From assembly GCA_019637645.1 (NCBI GenBank), contig JAHBVH010000066.1, positions 1 through 47,697 of the forward strand: a stretch of DNA of 47,697 bases, written 5' to 3'. Shown here piece after piece: positions 1-7,304 of this stretch. The position numbers and the translations under genes are program-made. Below the pieces are notes generated by a model. The model made no database searches. It had not been told where the DNA came from and worked only from the letters and a program-made list of their open reading frames with translations. Position 1 is the first letter of the stretch; every line of letters starts with the position of its first letter. Source of the stretch: Caldilineaceae bacterium (GTDB taxonomy: Bacteria; Chloroflexota; Anaerolineae; Caldilineales; Caldilineaceae).

Positions 1-1
1 C

Positions 2-913
2 ATCCCCGTCTGTGGGCCGCGCGATGTGTTGGTGAAGAATCAAGTCAGTTTGATTAGCCGTGGCTCTGAAGTGCTACGCCGTTATATGCACCAAGAAGCC
101 ATTGATCCGGCGATTATGGGCTATTCGGTCGCAGGGGTGGTCGAGGCTGTGGGAGCCGAGGCCGCGGCGCGTTTCCAGCCGGGCGATCGGGTGGCTGCGG
201 TCGCACCCCATGCCCAATATGTGCTGCTCTCTATTGACGCGATGGAAGGGTCAGCCGTCTGGCCTATTCCTGATGATATAACCTTTGAACAGGCGGCCTT
301 TCTCCCACTGGTAACGGGCGGTGTCACCTGGGCAAACGTCCCTGGGATTCGGCCCAGTGATACAGTGGTAGTCTTGGGACAGGGGTTGGTGGGCAATTTG
401 GTGATGCAGGCCGCACGCCAATATCTGTTGGAAAAGTTGATCGCCGTCGATACCATTGCCGCGCGCTGTGACTTGGCTGAACAGTTAGGCGCCCATCGCG
501 CGATCAACGCGTCGCAACAAGATCCGGTGGCCGTCGTGCGGGAGCTAACGGGGGGCAAGGGGGCCGATTTGGTCTTTGACTGTGTGGGGGGGAAACCAGG
601 TCTCACCTCGTTTGCCCAAGCCCAGGAAATGGTGTGTAATGAGGGGACCTTGCATCTGATTGGCCTCTATCATGGCGCACCGCTTTTGTTAGATGCCAGC
701 AAGATTCAACGGAAACGCTTGATCGGCGGGTACTATGCCGCCGAATCGCGCCCGGTGATGCTGACCAGGTCGATTGAATTGCTCCAAGCTAGGCGCATTC
801 AGATCGAACCGCTGATCAGCCACCGTTTTCCCTTTACTGAAGCCAAAGCGGCGTATGACCTGCTCTATGACCGTTTAAGTGAAGCTATGGGCGTATTGTT
901 GATCTGGTCATGA
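2..913 (+). CDS. Zinc-type (MDR) alcohol/polyol dehydrogenase family protein, 5' end cut by window
   Basis: The frame is open from the window edge (it reads IPVCGPRDVLVKNQVSLISRG), so the beginning is missing; a GTG at 26 is in frame but the residues before it look like genuine family sequence. About 303 residues are visible. The N-terminal GroES-like part has the typical 'SLISRGSE' and 'GYSVAGVVEAVG' segments and a 'GDRVA' turn. A Rossmann nucleotide-binding motif follows (VVLGQGLVGNLV, with GxGxxG spacing). No cluster of structural-zinc cysteines is visible, so it may be a zinc-less member. Family members oxidise alcohols or polyols, or reduce carbonyls, with NAD(P). The neighbours are sugar-related (NagB-like, hydroxyacid dehydrogenase, GH4), which suggests a sugar or inositol-type substrate, but the substrate cannot be read from sequence. 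Family assignment is firm, specificity unknown. Confidence 0.8.
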   Translation: MPVCGPRDVLVKNQVSLISRGSEVLRRYMHQEAIDPAIMGYSVAGVVEAVGAEAAARFQPGDRVAAVAPHAQYVLLSIDAMEGSAVWPIPDDITFEQAAFLPLVTGGVTWANVPGIRPSDTVVVLGQGLVGNLVMQAARQYLLEKLIAVDTIAARCDLAEQLGAHRAINASQQDPVAVVRELTGGKGADLVFDCVGGKPGLTSFAQAQEMVCNEGTLHLIGLYHGAPLLLDASKIQRKRLIGGYYAAESRPVMLTRSIELLQARRIQIEPLISHRFPFTEAKAAYDLLYDRLSEAMGVLLIWS

Positions 914-989
914 GGTAGGTCGAGCTTCGCCTAAAGCTTGTCATCTGGTTGGCTCTGTGGTTCCCACAACCGCCAACGAAAGACGCGGT

Positions 990-1033
990 CAGGTTTTCAA
1001 AACTGGACAGCTTTGAAACTACGTAACGCCGAA
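990..1033. repeat. Copy of dispersed palindromic repeat (CAGGTTTTCAAAACTG + CGTAACGCCGAA)
   Basis: The 142-bp gap between the dehydrogenase and the NagB-like gene carries CAGGTTTTCAAAACTG (990-1005), a palindrome core seen again at 5626-5642 and 23387-23402. It is followed by CGTAACGCCGAA (1022-1033), which recurs exactly at 7181-7192 in the trxB-murJ gap. Both copies are preceded by a similar GACAGC-containing segment. This looks like a degenerate copy of a non-coding repeat family; no protein is encoded. Confidence 0.5.
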
Positions 1034-1055
1034 CCATTTCACCCAAGGACCGACC

Positions 1056-1928
1056 ATGGATCTGCCTGCGGCTTATCAACTCTCGGCAGCGGCGCTTGCC
1101 ACTCAAAGCCCGCTGCCCCTGACGATTCTCCCTGATCTAACAGCCTTCAATCACCATGTCGCCACGGCGATTGCCCAAGAGATCGCCACGCAGGCCGCGG
1201 CCAATCGACCTACCCGGCTGATTCTGCCGGTGGGACCGGTGGGCTATTTTGCCCCTTTAGCCAAACTTTGCAATGCACAGCAGATCTCCTGGGCCAACGT
1301 TCATGCTTTTTTCATGGACGAATATTGTGATTGGCAAGGGCGACGGGTGGGGCCTGATCACCCGCTGAGCTTTGCTGGCTTTGCGCAACGGGCACTCTTT
1401 GATCAACTCGCTGAACCCCTGGCACTGCCCCCCGCACAATTGCACTTCCCCGACCCCCTGCATATCGACCGCATTAGCGAAGCAATTGCCGCTGTGGGTG
1501 GGATCGATACCTGCTATGGGGGCATTGGAATTCATGGGCATATTGCCTTTAATGAGCCGCCCATCAGCCGCTGGTTTACCCTCACGCCCGCGGAATTCAA
1601 AGCCAGCCAGACGCGACTGGTGCAGCTCGCACCCGAGACCGTGGTGATGAACGCCAGCCGTGCTGCGAGTGGCAACTTGGCGGCGCTACCTCCCATGGCC
1701 GTAACCTTGGGCATGGCGGATATTCTGGCGGCGAAGCGCATTCGCCTCTACTGCCAAGGCGGCGTCTGGCAACGTACGGTGTTGCGCATCGCGCTCTTTG
1801 GCAGCCCCACCACCACGGATGGCGAGGATGTGAATTATCCGGTGACGCTGCTACGCAATCACCCTGATCTAGCTATCGTGACCACCGTGGAAACAGCCCA
1901 ACCTCCCATTCCCCAGATGGCAGCCTGA
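1056..1928 (+). CDS. Glucosamine-6-phosphate deaminase/isomerase (NagB/6PGL superfamily)
   Basis: 290 residues. The ATG at 1056 has AAGGA nine bases upstream. The family hallmarks are present: an 'FFMDEYCDW' segment equivalent to the DEY motif of NagB, and 'GGIGIHGHIAFNEP', equivalent to the catalytic loop that in E. coli NagB carries Asp141, His143 and Glu148. Here the Asp141 position is His while the other two are kept, so the deaminase chemistry is uncertain. NagB converts glucosamine-6-phosphate to fructose-6-phosphate and ammonia. A second, more canonical NagB lies at 29769-30494, so this copy is a divergent paralogue, perhaps acting on another amino-sugar phosphate. It follows the dehydrogenase in the same direction and precedes a hydroxyacid dehydrogenase, so the three may form a small catabolic operon. 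Confidence 0.8.
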   Translation: MDLPAAYQLSAAALATQSPLPLTILPDLTAFNHHVATAIAQEIATQAAANRPTRLILPVGPVGYFAPLAKLCNAQQISWANVHAFFMDEYCDWQGRRVGPDHPLSFAGFAQRALFDQLAEPLALPPAQLHFPDPLHIDRISEAIAAVGGIDTCYGGIGIHGHIAFNEPPISRWFTLTPAEFKASQTRLVQLAPETVVMNASRAASGNLAALPPMAVTLGMADILAAKRIRLYCQGGVWQRTVLRIALFGSPTTTDGEDVNYPVTLLRNHPDLAIVTTVETAQPPIPQMAA

Positions 1929-1944
1929 CATGACAGGGGCGCAC

Positions 1945-1955
1945 GGCTGTGCTAC
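1945..1955 (+). promoter_or_regulatory. Possible extended -10 promoter ahead of the hydroxyacid dehydrogenase
   Basis: TGCTACAAT (ends 1955) matches an extended -10 element (TGn followed by TACAAT). No good -35 hexamer is visible upstream. It lies about 55 bp before the ATG at 2009, which has a good AGGAAG ribosome-binding site. Weak evidence. Confidence 0.3.
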
Positions 1956-2008
1956 AATGCTAGCAATCTCATTTAATTTTCATATCCTCATCTAACACAG
2001 GAAGAATC

Positions 2009-2977
2009 ATGGCTCTCTCCGATTTAACTCATCTGTGGGTCGAAGCTGCTTTTATTTCCGACGCGCTAAAACACATTCCGGCTCATGTCAAGATCACCGT
2101 CTCGGATCCGCCGAGTCAGACGCCACAAGCCGGCGCACCCTATCAAGCGATTTTGGCTTCCTCGCTGGTGCAATATGACAGCGCCCTGATCAAGACACTG
2201 CCCAACTTGCGCATGATCGCGCGCACGGGCATTGGCTACGATAATGTCAACCTGGCCGATGCCACGGCCCATGGCATTGTCGTCACCAATACGCCCGACG
2301 GCCCCACGGAATCCACGGCAGAACATACCGTCGCGATGTTGATGGCACTCGCCAAGCGGCTCAAACAAGGGGACGCCAACATGGCGGCGGGCAAATGGGG
2401 TCCGCGCACGGGGTCTTTGATTGGGGTCGAAGTCCGTGGTCGTACGCTAGGCTTGGTGGGGCTGGGCCGCATTGGTAAACGCGTGGCGCACATCTGTGGT
2501 CGCGGGCTGGAGATGAAGGTGATCGCGTATGACCCCTATATCTCTGCTGCGCAGGCCGCCGAGCTTGGTGTCACCATGACCGATCTGGATAGTGTGTTGG
2601 CCCAAGCGGATTTCTTGAGCGTGCATGTCCCGGCCACACCAGAGACGCGCCATTTGATCAACCGCACGGGCATTGCCAAAATGAAGGATGGCGCGTTTGT
2701 GCTGAATCTGGCGCGCGGCCCCTTGGTCGATGAAGAAGCCTTGCTCGAGGCGATCGATAGTGGCAAGTTATCTGGCGCGGGGCTCGATGTCTTCGACCCC
2801 GAGCCGCTCCCCGTCCACTCGCGCCTGCGCAATCATCCGCAGATCATCGCCACCCCCCACACCGCGGGCGTTACCCTAGAAGGACGCGAGCGGATTGAAG
2901 TGATGGCCGTCGAGCGCGTTCTCGCCTTTTTCCGTGGCGAGATCCCGCCGGATGTGGTGAATCGTGAGGTGTTATAA
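2009..2977 (+). CDS. D-isomer-specific 2-hydroxyacid dehydrogenase (SerA/PGDH-like)
   Basis: 322 residues, with AGGAAG eight bases before the ATG. The protein has the two-domain layout of the family: an N-terminal substrate domain ('RMIARTGIGYDNVN'), the NAD-binding motif 'GLVGLGRIGKRVA' around residue 150, and the catalytic segments 'NLARGPLVDEEALLEAI' (Arg), 'LDVFDPEPLP' (Glu) and 'ATPHTAG' (His). There is no C-terminal ACT domain, so it is the short form. The reaction is NAD-dependent oxidation of a D-2-hydroxyacid such as 3-phosphoglycerate. SerC (38112-39260) is also in this window, so a role in serine synthesis is possible, but the sugar-gene context fits glyoxylate/hydroxypyruvate-type activity equally well. 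The stop codon lies 3 bp before the heptad array at 2981. Confidence 0.88.
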   Translation: MALSDLTHLWVEAAFISDALKHIPAHVKITVSDPPSQTPQAGAPYQAILASSLVQYDSALIKTLPNLRMIARTGIGYDNVNLADATAHGIVVTNTPDGPTESTAEHTVAMLMALAKRLKQGDANMAAGKWGPRTGSLIGVEVRGRTLGLVGLGRIGKRVAHICGRGLEMKVIAYDPYISAAQAAELGVTMTDLDSVLAQADFLSVHVPATPETRHLINRTGIAKMKDGAFVLNLARGPLVDEEALLEAIDSGKLSGAGLDVFDPEPLPVHSRLRNHPQIIATPHTAGVTLEGRERIEVMAVERVLAFFRGEIPPDVVNREVL

Positions 2978-2980
2978 GAG

Positions 2981-3053
2981 AAGATAGAGGATAGAGGACA
3001 GAAAGACAGAGGACAGAAAGACAGAGGACAGAAAGACAGAGGACAGAAGTAGG
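2981..3053 (+). repeat. Left heptad array of the four-helix-bundle cassette (AAGACAG/AGGACAG units, purine strand on +)
   Basis: Ten consecutive 7- or 8-bp units fill 2981-3053: AAGATAG, AGGATAG, AGGACAG, then AAAGACAG alternating with AGGACAG, ending AAGTAGG. The middle part is therefore a perfect 15-bp tandem repeat (7+8). The array starts 3 bp after the stop of the upstream gene and ends 10 bp before the GTG of the four-helix-bundle gene. The same heptad is present on the opposite strand after the gene (3614-3718), giving an inverted flank. Confidence 0.9.
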
Positions 3054-3063
3054 AGCGTGTTGG

Positions 3064-3516
3064 GTGAAACAGAAGGTGATCCAGTCGTTTCGTGATTTGT
3101 TGGTGTACCAAAAGGCGCGAAAGTTGGCACAGGATATTTTTGTGTTGACCAAGGTATTTCCTCAGGAGGAGAGGTATGCCTTAACTGATCAGATGCGACG
3201 ATCATCCCGCTCCATTGGTGCACAGATTGCTGAGGCTTGGGCAAAACGTCGATATGAGAAGCATTTTATTAGCAAGTTGACAGATGCTGATGGCGAACAA
3301 CAAGAAACTCAACATTGGATCGATACAGCTCAGGATTGTATGTATTTGAACACCGCTACAGCACAAGCGCTACGCCAGCAATGTGAGGAAATTGGACGAA
3401 TGCTAGGCGGTATGATTGCCAAAGTAGATACATTTGTGGAGCAACCTGATAACCGATTGCGAGAGTTCCCTATCGAATACTTCGTCACCCATGAACTGAG
3501 CCCCAAGGATAGCTAG
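3064..3516 (+). CDS. Four-helix-bundle protein (23S rRNA intervening-sequence/S23 family, Avd-like fold)
   Basis: 150 residues from a GTG start at 3064. The beginning 'SFRDLLVYQKARKLAQDIFVLTKVFPQEERYALTDQMRRSSRSIGAQIAEAW' is the signature of the four-helix-bundle (S23) family; members are usually about 120 residues, so this one has a longer C-terminus. The fold is shared with Avd, the accessory protein of diversity-generating retroelements, but no reverse transcriptase or variable repeat is seen here. The gene is richer in A+T than its neighbours, which suggests transfer. It sits alone between two convergent genes, bracketed by inverted heptad arrays and followed by a 15-bp-stem terminator, so promoter, gene, terminator and flanks look like one portable cassette. 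No biochemical function is established for the stand-alone family; a basic, helical nucleic-acid-binding role is inference. Confidence 0.88.
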   Translation: MKQKVIQSFRDLLVYQKARKLAQDIFVLTKVFPQEERYALTDQMRRSSRSIGAQIAEAWAKRRYEKHFISKLTDADGEQQETQHWIDTAQDCMYLNTATAQALRQQCEEIGRMLGGMIAKVDTFVEQPDNRLREFPIEYFVTHELSPKDS

Positions 3517-3537
3517 CGAAGTATATCCTCACTTTCT

Positions 3538-3585
3538 AGCGTTAAACCTACCACTGATAAATACTCGGTAGGTTTAACGCTTTTA
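3538..3585 (+). terminator. Intrinsic terminator after the four-helix-bundle gene
   Basis: AGCGTTAAACCTACC (3538-3552) and its exact reverse complement (3567-3581) form a perfect 15-bp stem with a 14-nt loop, followed by TTTT. It starts 22 bp after the stop codon and lies inside the heptad-bounded cassette. Confidence 0.8.
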
Positions 3586-3613
3586 CCACAAGATTATCCT
3601 AATCGCAGCTAAA

Positions 3614-3718
<105 letters not shown>

Positions 3719-3727
3719 CCCACCGCC

Positions 3728-5083
3728 CTACCGATACGTCGGCAGCATATCGCCGTGGGCTACGATCAGATCATCGACTAGATTCCAGATCTGCTCGAGG
3801 CTTAGTTCGGCGGCGGTGTGGGGATCGAGCATGGCGGCGTGATAGATGTGTTCGCGTTTGCCGGTGAGGGCCGCTTCGACGGTGAGCGATTGGACATTGA
3901 GATTGGTCTGCATGAGCGCGGCCAAGTGGGGCGGGATCTGCCCAATCGAGACCGGCTGCACGCCATTCTTGTCTACGACACAAGGCACTTCCACACAACA
4001 ACCGGCGGGCAAGTTGCTGATCAGGTCACGATTGGGTACGTTGCCATAGATCACGCGTAGCTCGCCGGTTTCCATGCTGTGGATAATCCCCGAGCCATAT
4101 TCGTGGCTGCGGCGCACGGACACTTCGGTTTTGGGATCTTCCATCTGCTTCCGCGTCTCTTCCCACCGGGCAATCTGCAATTCACAGCGGCGGATATATT
4201 CATCCAAGGGTACATTGAATTCTTCGAGCAAATCGGGGCGGTCGCGCTTGATGAACCAAGGCACGTATTCGCTAAAATGTTCGCTGGATTCGGTGACAAA
4301 GTAGCCCAAGCGGCGGAACATCTCGTAGCGTACCGCGTCACTCAAGCCAATGGTCCCACCATCGGTGCGCGCGGTATGGCCGCGCAAGGGTGCTTCTTTT
4401 TGTTTAGCAACTTCGGCAATGAGCGGGTAGAGATTTTCGGTGCCGTTGGGGGTTTTGCGTTCGAACTTGAGATAGAAGGCCATGTGGTTGATACCAGCGC
4501 AGAGATAGTTGATATCCTCGTACGGCACGCCAATGTCGCGGGCGAGTTGCGACGCTGTCCCTTGGACGCTGTGACAGAGCCCAACCGTCTTGATCTTGCT
4601 GGCGCGGCTAATGGCCCAACAATTCATTACCATGGGGTTGACATACTGCAAAAGCGTGGCATCGGGGCAGAGTTCTTCCATATCCTGGCAAAGATCGAGC
4701 AGGACTGGGATGGTGCGCAGCCCGCGCATAATGCCACCAATGCCCAAGGTGTCGGCAATGGTTTGGCGCAGACCATACTTTTTCGGAATCTCAAAGTCAA
4801 TGACCGTGCTGGGTTTGTAGCCACCAATTTGGAACATGGTGATCACATAGCCCGCACCATCCACCGCGCGGCGGCGGTCGGTGGTGGCTTCGATGGTTGG
4901 ATTGGCCCCGAGCTGTTTGGCAATTTTATGGGCGACAATTTCCGAGGTATGGAGCCGTTCTTCATTGATATCATGTAGGCTGAGGGTGCAGTTCTGTAGT
5001 TCGGGGTAGCTCAGAATGTCTCCCATTAAATTTTTGGCAAAGACCGTGCTGCCAGCGCCAATAAAGGCGATCTTCGTCGGCAT
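3728..5083 (-). CDS. Glycoside hydrolase family 4 (alpha-galactosidase/alpha-glucosidase type)
   Basis: 451 residues from the ATG at 5083, preceded by GAAAGG at proper spacing; a start at 5107 is in frame but would include this ribosome-binding site. The N-terminus 'KIAFIGAGSTVFAKNLMGDIL' is the NAD-binding Rossmann motif of GH4. Further family segments are 'LQYVNPMVMN', 'GLCHSVQGTASQLA' (Cys and His that bind the catalytic Mn2+) and 'AGINHMAFYLKF'. GH4 enzymes cleave alpha-glycosides through a redox mechanism with NAD+ and Mn2+ in the cytoplasm. The CHSVQ and NHMAFYL segments resemble MelA-type alpha-galactosidases most, but sugar specificity within GH4 cannot be fixed by eye. It converges on the four-helix-bundle cassette. 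Confidence 0.88.
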   Translation of the reverse strand: MPTKIAFIGAGSTVFAKNLMGDILSYPELQNCTLSLHDINEERLHTSEIVAHKIAKQLGANPTIEATTDRRRAVDGAGYVITMFQIGGYKPSTVIDFEIPKKYGLRQTIADTLGIGGIMRGLRTIPVLLDLCQDMEELCPDATLLQYVNPMVMNCWAISRASKIKTVGLCHSVQGTASQLARDIGVPYEDINYLCAGINHMAFYLKFERKTPNGTENLYPLIAEVAKQKEAPLRGHTARTDGGTIGLSDAVRYEMFRRLGYFVTESSEHFSEYVPWFIKRDRPDLLEEFNVPLDEYIRRCELQIARWEETRKQMEDPKTEVSVRRSHEYGSGIIHSMETGELRVIYGNVPNRDLISNLPAGCCVEVPCVVDKNGVQPVSIGQIPPHLAALMQTNLNVQSLTVEAALTGKREHIYHAAMLDPHTAAELSLEQIWNLVDDLIVAHGDMLPTYR

Positions 5084-5236
5084 AAGTGATAACCTTTCAT
5101 CAAGCAAGCGTTGTTGAGCGTTTGTCTAGGTTGGGGGATAGTCGGTATGTTGTTATGTGGTCAATGGCAATCGTCAGTATTGTACTGTGTTGCTAGGCGG
5201 CATACAATTTCGGCGGCGCGCCACCGAACAATTTGC

Positions 5237-5575
5237 CTAGCGGTTGTCCCCATCGCCGCCGATGGCACCACGTTCGAGGCGGGAAAAAAGTTTGGTCAAA
5301 TTGGCTTCGGCCACTTCTTGCAACGAGAGGTCGAGTTCGGTGCAAATTTGGGCTAGATACCAAAGGACATCCCCTAACTCTTGTTTGAGGGCGGCGCGAT
5401 CTTGCTCGCTAATCACCCCTTGGCGGTCACGGAAGATCTTTTTGACCTTGCCAGCTACTTCGCCGGCTTCATTGGCAAGGCCCAAGGTTGGGTAGACAAT
5501 GGCATGGTCGGTGTGGATCAGCGACCAGGTTTTGCGTGATTCGCGCTGGTATGTATTAAAATCATCAATCTGCAT
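5237..5575 (-). CDS. MazG-like nucleotide pyrophosphohydrolase
   Basis: 112 residues from the ATG at 5575; a TTG at 5581 is an alternative. The helix-rich core carries the all-alpha NTP-PPase signature: 'LANEAGEVAGKVKKIFRD' (the ExxE part) and 'ELGDVLWYLAQICTEL' (the ExxD part), which together bind Mg2+. Enzymes of this class hydrolyse nucleoside triphosphates to monophosphates and pyrophosphate and act in nucleotide-pool cleaning. It stands alone between the divergent GH4 and trxB transcription units. The family is confident; the preferred nucleotide is unknown. Confidence 0.85.
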   Translation of the reverse strand: MQIDDFNTYQRESRKTWSLIHTDHAIVYPTLGLANEAGEVAGKVKKIFRDRQGVISEQDRAALKQELGDVLWYLAQICTELDLSLQEVAEANLTKLFSRLERGAIGGDGDNR

Positions 5576-5599
5576 AATCAAGGCATTGCTTTCTCGTGG

Positions 5600-5683
5600 A
5601 GGACTTACGCCGCGCTAACCCTGACTGGTTTTCAAAACCTGTCAGGCTATGGTGACAGACCACTCTTGGTGCATAAGTCCTCT
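5600..5683. mobile_element. MITE-like element with ends GAGGACTTACGC / GCATAAGTCCTC
   Basis: The 12-bp ends at 5600-5611 and 5672-5683 are inverted repeats with one mismatch. They match the ends of the perfect palindromic element at 8937-9010 (GGACTTACGC / GCGTAAGTCC). No coding sequence lies inside; instead there is a 27-nt near-palindrome (5621-5647, centred on GGTTTTCAAAACC) of the dispersed CAGGTTTT family. Unlike the 8937 copy, it is not flanked by TA, so it may be an older or nested insertion. Confidence 0.5.
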
Positions 5684-5845
5684 GTTGGTAGATTGGTAGA
5701 GACGCACGGCTTCACTATCATTTTAGGCTATGTTATATTATACCGTTTGCCGTGCAAAACCCCTAGCAAAACGGCAAGATGATTGGCTCGCCGGGGCAGC
5801 GCAAAGGCCGGGACAGGGTGTAACCCGGCCTACAGTGCCTTTACT
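5684..5845. repeat. Intergenic stretch before trxB with REP-like hairpins
   Basis: The 5576-5995 gap holds no gene. Besides the MITE-like element it contains an inverted repeat GCACGGC (5704-5710) / GCCGTGC (5749-5755) around an AT-rich segment that includes a TATAAT on the minus strand, which may serve the mazG-like gene. A perfect hairpin AGGCCGGG (5805-5812) / CCCGGCCT (5824-5831) resembles common REP-type elements. Confidence 0.4.
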
Positions 5846-5874
5846 TTGACGGATTTATACTATTGACATATAAT
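5846..5874 (+). promoter_or_regulatory. Sigma-70-type promoter for trxB
   Basis: TTGACG (5846-5851) and TATAAT (5869-5874) are separated by exactly 17 bp, an almost perfect housekeeping promoter. The leader to the ATG at 5996 is about 115 nt and contains the small hairpin GGCGT-ttt-ACGCC near 5896-5910 and a CTGTAG...CTACAG inverted repeat (5932-5970). Confidence 0.75.
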
Positions 5875-5995
5875 CCACTATGGAAAATATAGTGCGGGCG
5901 TTTTTACGCCTGTGCTTGCCATAATGATAGACTGTAGGAGCGGCTCGCGCCTGTTGGGGCGAAACTACAGTTGACACAAAGAGGGATCATTCATA

Positions 5996-7045
5996 ATGAC
6001 AAACGGCCAACTTTATACAAATGGCGCCAATCAGGAGCATCATGCTCAGGAAGGTGTCGAGAATGTTATTATTATTGGCAGTGGCCCGGCTGGCTTTACG
6101 GCTGGGTTATACACGGCGCGGGCCAACTTAAATCCACTCTTGCTGACCGGCAATGAGTATGGCGGCCAGGTGAGCATTACCTATGAAGTGGAAAATTACC
6201 CGGGCTTCCCCGAAAGCCTCAGTGGCCCAGAGCTGGTCGAAAAGATGAAGGCCCAAGCCGAAAAATTTGGCTGCCGGGTTGAATTTGATTATGTCAATGA
6301 AATTGTGACCGATCAACATCCGTTCCTTGTGCGCACGGCCAATGGCAAAACGCATCAAACCAAGGCCATTATCCTGGCGACAGGCGCGCGCCCGCGCTAT
6401 CTGAATATCCCTGGGGAGAAGCAATATACGGGCAAGGGCGTCAGCTATTGTGGCACTTGTGATGGGTTTTTCTTCCGTGGCAAAGATGTGATCGTCGTCG
6501 GCGGTGGTGACAGTGCTGTCGAGGAAGGGATCTTCCTGACCAAGTTTGCGACCCGCGTGCGGGTTCTCCATCGTCGCGATCAACTGCGGGCCAGCAAAAT
6601 CTTGCAAGAGCGTGCCTTTGAAAATGAGAAGATGGAGTTTATTTGGAACACCGCACCCATCGAAGTGACCGGCGATGATGCTGGCAAAGTAACCGGCGTC
6701 AAGGTGCAAAATACTGTCACTGGCGCAACTGACTATCTGGAAACCGATGGCGTCTTTGTCTTTGTGGGCCATCTGCCCAACAATGATCTGCTCAAGGGCA
6801 AGTTTGATCTGGACGAGGATGGTCACTTGATCACCGACCGCTACACACGCACCAACATTCCCGGTATTTTTGCTGGTGGCGAGATTATGGACAAAGTCTT
6901 TAAGCAGGTCGCGACGAGTGTGGGCCAGGGCTGCTCGGCAGCGATCCAGGCGACCCGGTGGCTGGAAGAGTTCGAGTCCCGCGGTCTGATTGAGCTGGAC
7001 AAAGATCCACGGCAATTCCCCCAAAGTCGATTGGTGACAGCCTAG
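5996..7045 (+). CDS. trxB: Thioredoxin reductase
   Basis: 349 residues. The N-terminal FAD motif '[22 protein letters not shown]' (split here by eye at residues 25-46), the redox-active 'CGTCDGFFF' near residue 157, the NADPH-binding '[12 protein letters not shown]' and the C-terminal '[15 protein letters not shown]' are all in the order expected for a low-molecular-weight thioredoxin reductase. The active site reads CGTC rather than the more usual CATC, and the second FAD motif has GGE instead of the usual GD. The enzyme passes electrons from NADPH via FAD to thioredoxin in the cytoplasm. A 20-residue polar N-terminal extension precedes the fold. It is monocistronic, with its own promoter and terminator. 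Ferredoxin-dependent or other low-Mr flavoprotein variants cannot be excluded by eye. Confidence 0.9.
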   Translation: MTNGQLYTNGANQEHHAQEGVENVIIIGSGPAGFTAGLYTARANLNPLLLTGNEYGGQVSITYEVENYPGFPESLSGPELVEKMKAQAEKFGCRVEFDYVNEIVTDQHPFLVRTANGKTHQTKAIILATGARPRYLNIPGEKQYTGKGVSYCGTCDGFFFRGKDVIVVGGGDSAVEEGIFLTKFATRVRVLHRRDQLRASKILQERAFENEKMEFIWNTAPIEVTGDDAGKVTGVKVQNTVTGATDYLETDGVFVFVGHLPNNDLLKGKFDLDEDGHLITDRYTRTNIPGIFAGGEIMDKVFKQVATSVGQGCSAAIQATRWLEEFESRGLIELDKDPRQFPQSRLVTA

Positions 7046-7082
7046 ATTAGGTTTCTCCGATCCCTCGAACACTGCTATAATG

Positions 7083-7121
7083 AACTGCCGACTGCGATAA
7101 GAATTCAGTCGGCAGTTTCTA
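7083..7121 (+). terminator. Intrinsic terminator of trxB
   Basis: AACTGCCGACTG (7083-7094) pairs perfectly with CAGTCGGCAGTT (7106-7117), giving a 12-bp stem with an 11-nt loop and a short T-rich tail, 37 bp after the trxB stop. Confidence 0.75.
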
Positions 7122-7159
7122 TTCTAGGTGCTCCTGGAACGCTGCTAGATTTTGTAAAC

Positions 7160-7192
7160 TTGACAGCGCTTGTCCAAGTGCGTAACGCCGAA
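7160..7192. repeat. Second copy of the GACAGC...CGTAACGCCGAA repeat
   Basis: The trxB-murJ gap contains TTGACAGC followed by CGTAACGCCGAA (7181-7192), identical over 12 bp to 1022-1033. The TTGACA could also act as a -35 box for murJ, but no good -10 follows at 17 bp. Confidence 0.4.
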
Positions 7193-7304
7193 GTGCATAA
7201 AACTTGCTATTGTTAGCCCATAAGCGTCCATTCATGAGCACTAAGCACAAACGTCATCCTCTGGTTATCTTTCCGATGCTTCTACGTACCTTGTCATCCT
7301 TGCT

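Noticed and set aside
3064..3516. Diversity-generating retroelement accessory gene (Avd)
   Set aside because: The fold family fits, but there is no reverse transcriptase, template repeat or variable repeat in the window, so a DGR cannot be claimed.
4079..4978. Long plus-strand frame (299 codons) opposite the GH4 gene
   Set aside because: It is an antisense shadow of a clearly conserved GH4 gene, and its product shows no family features or ribosome-binding site.
6128..7072. Long minus-strand frame (314 codons) opposite trxB
   Set aside because: Shadow of trxB, whose motifs, promoter and terminator all fit the plus strand.
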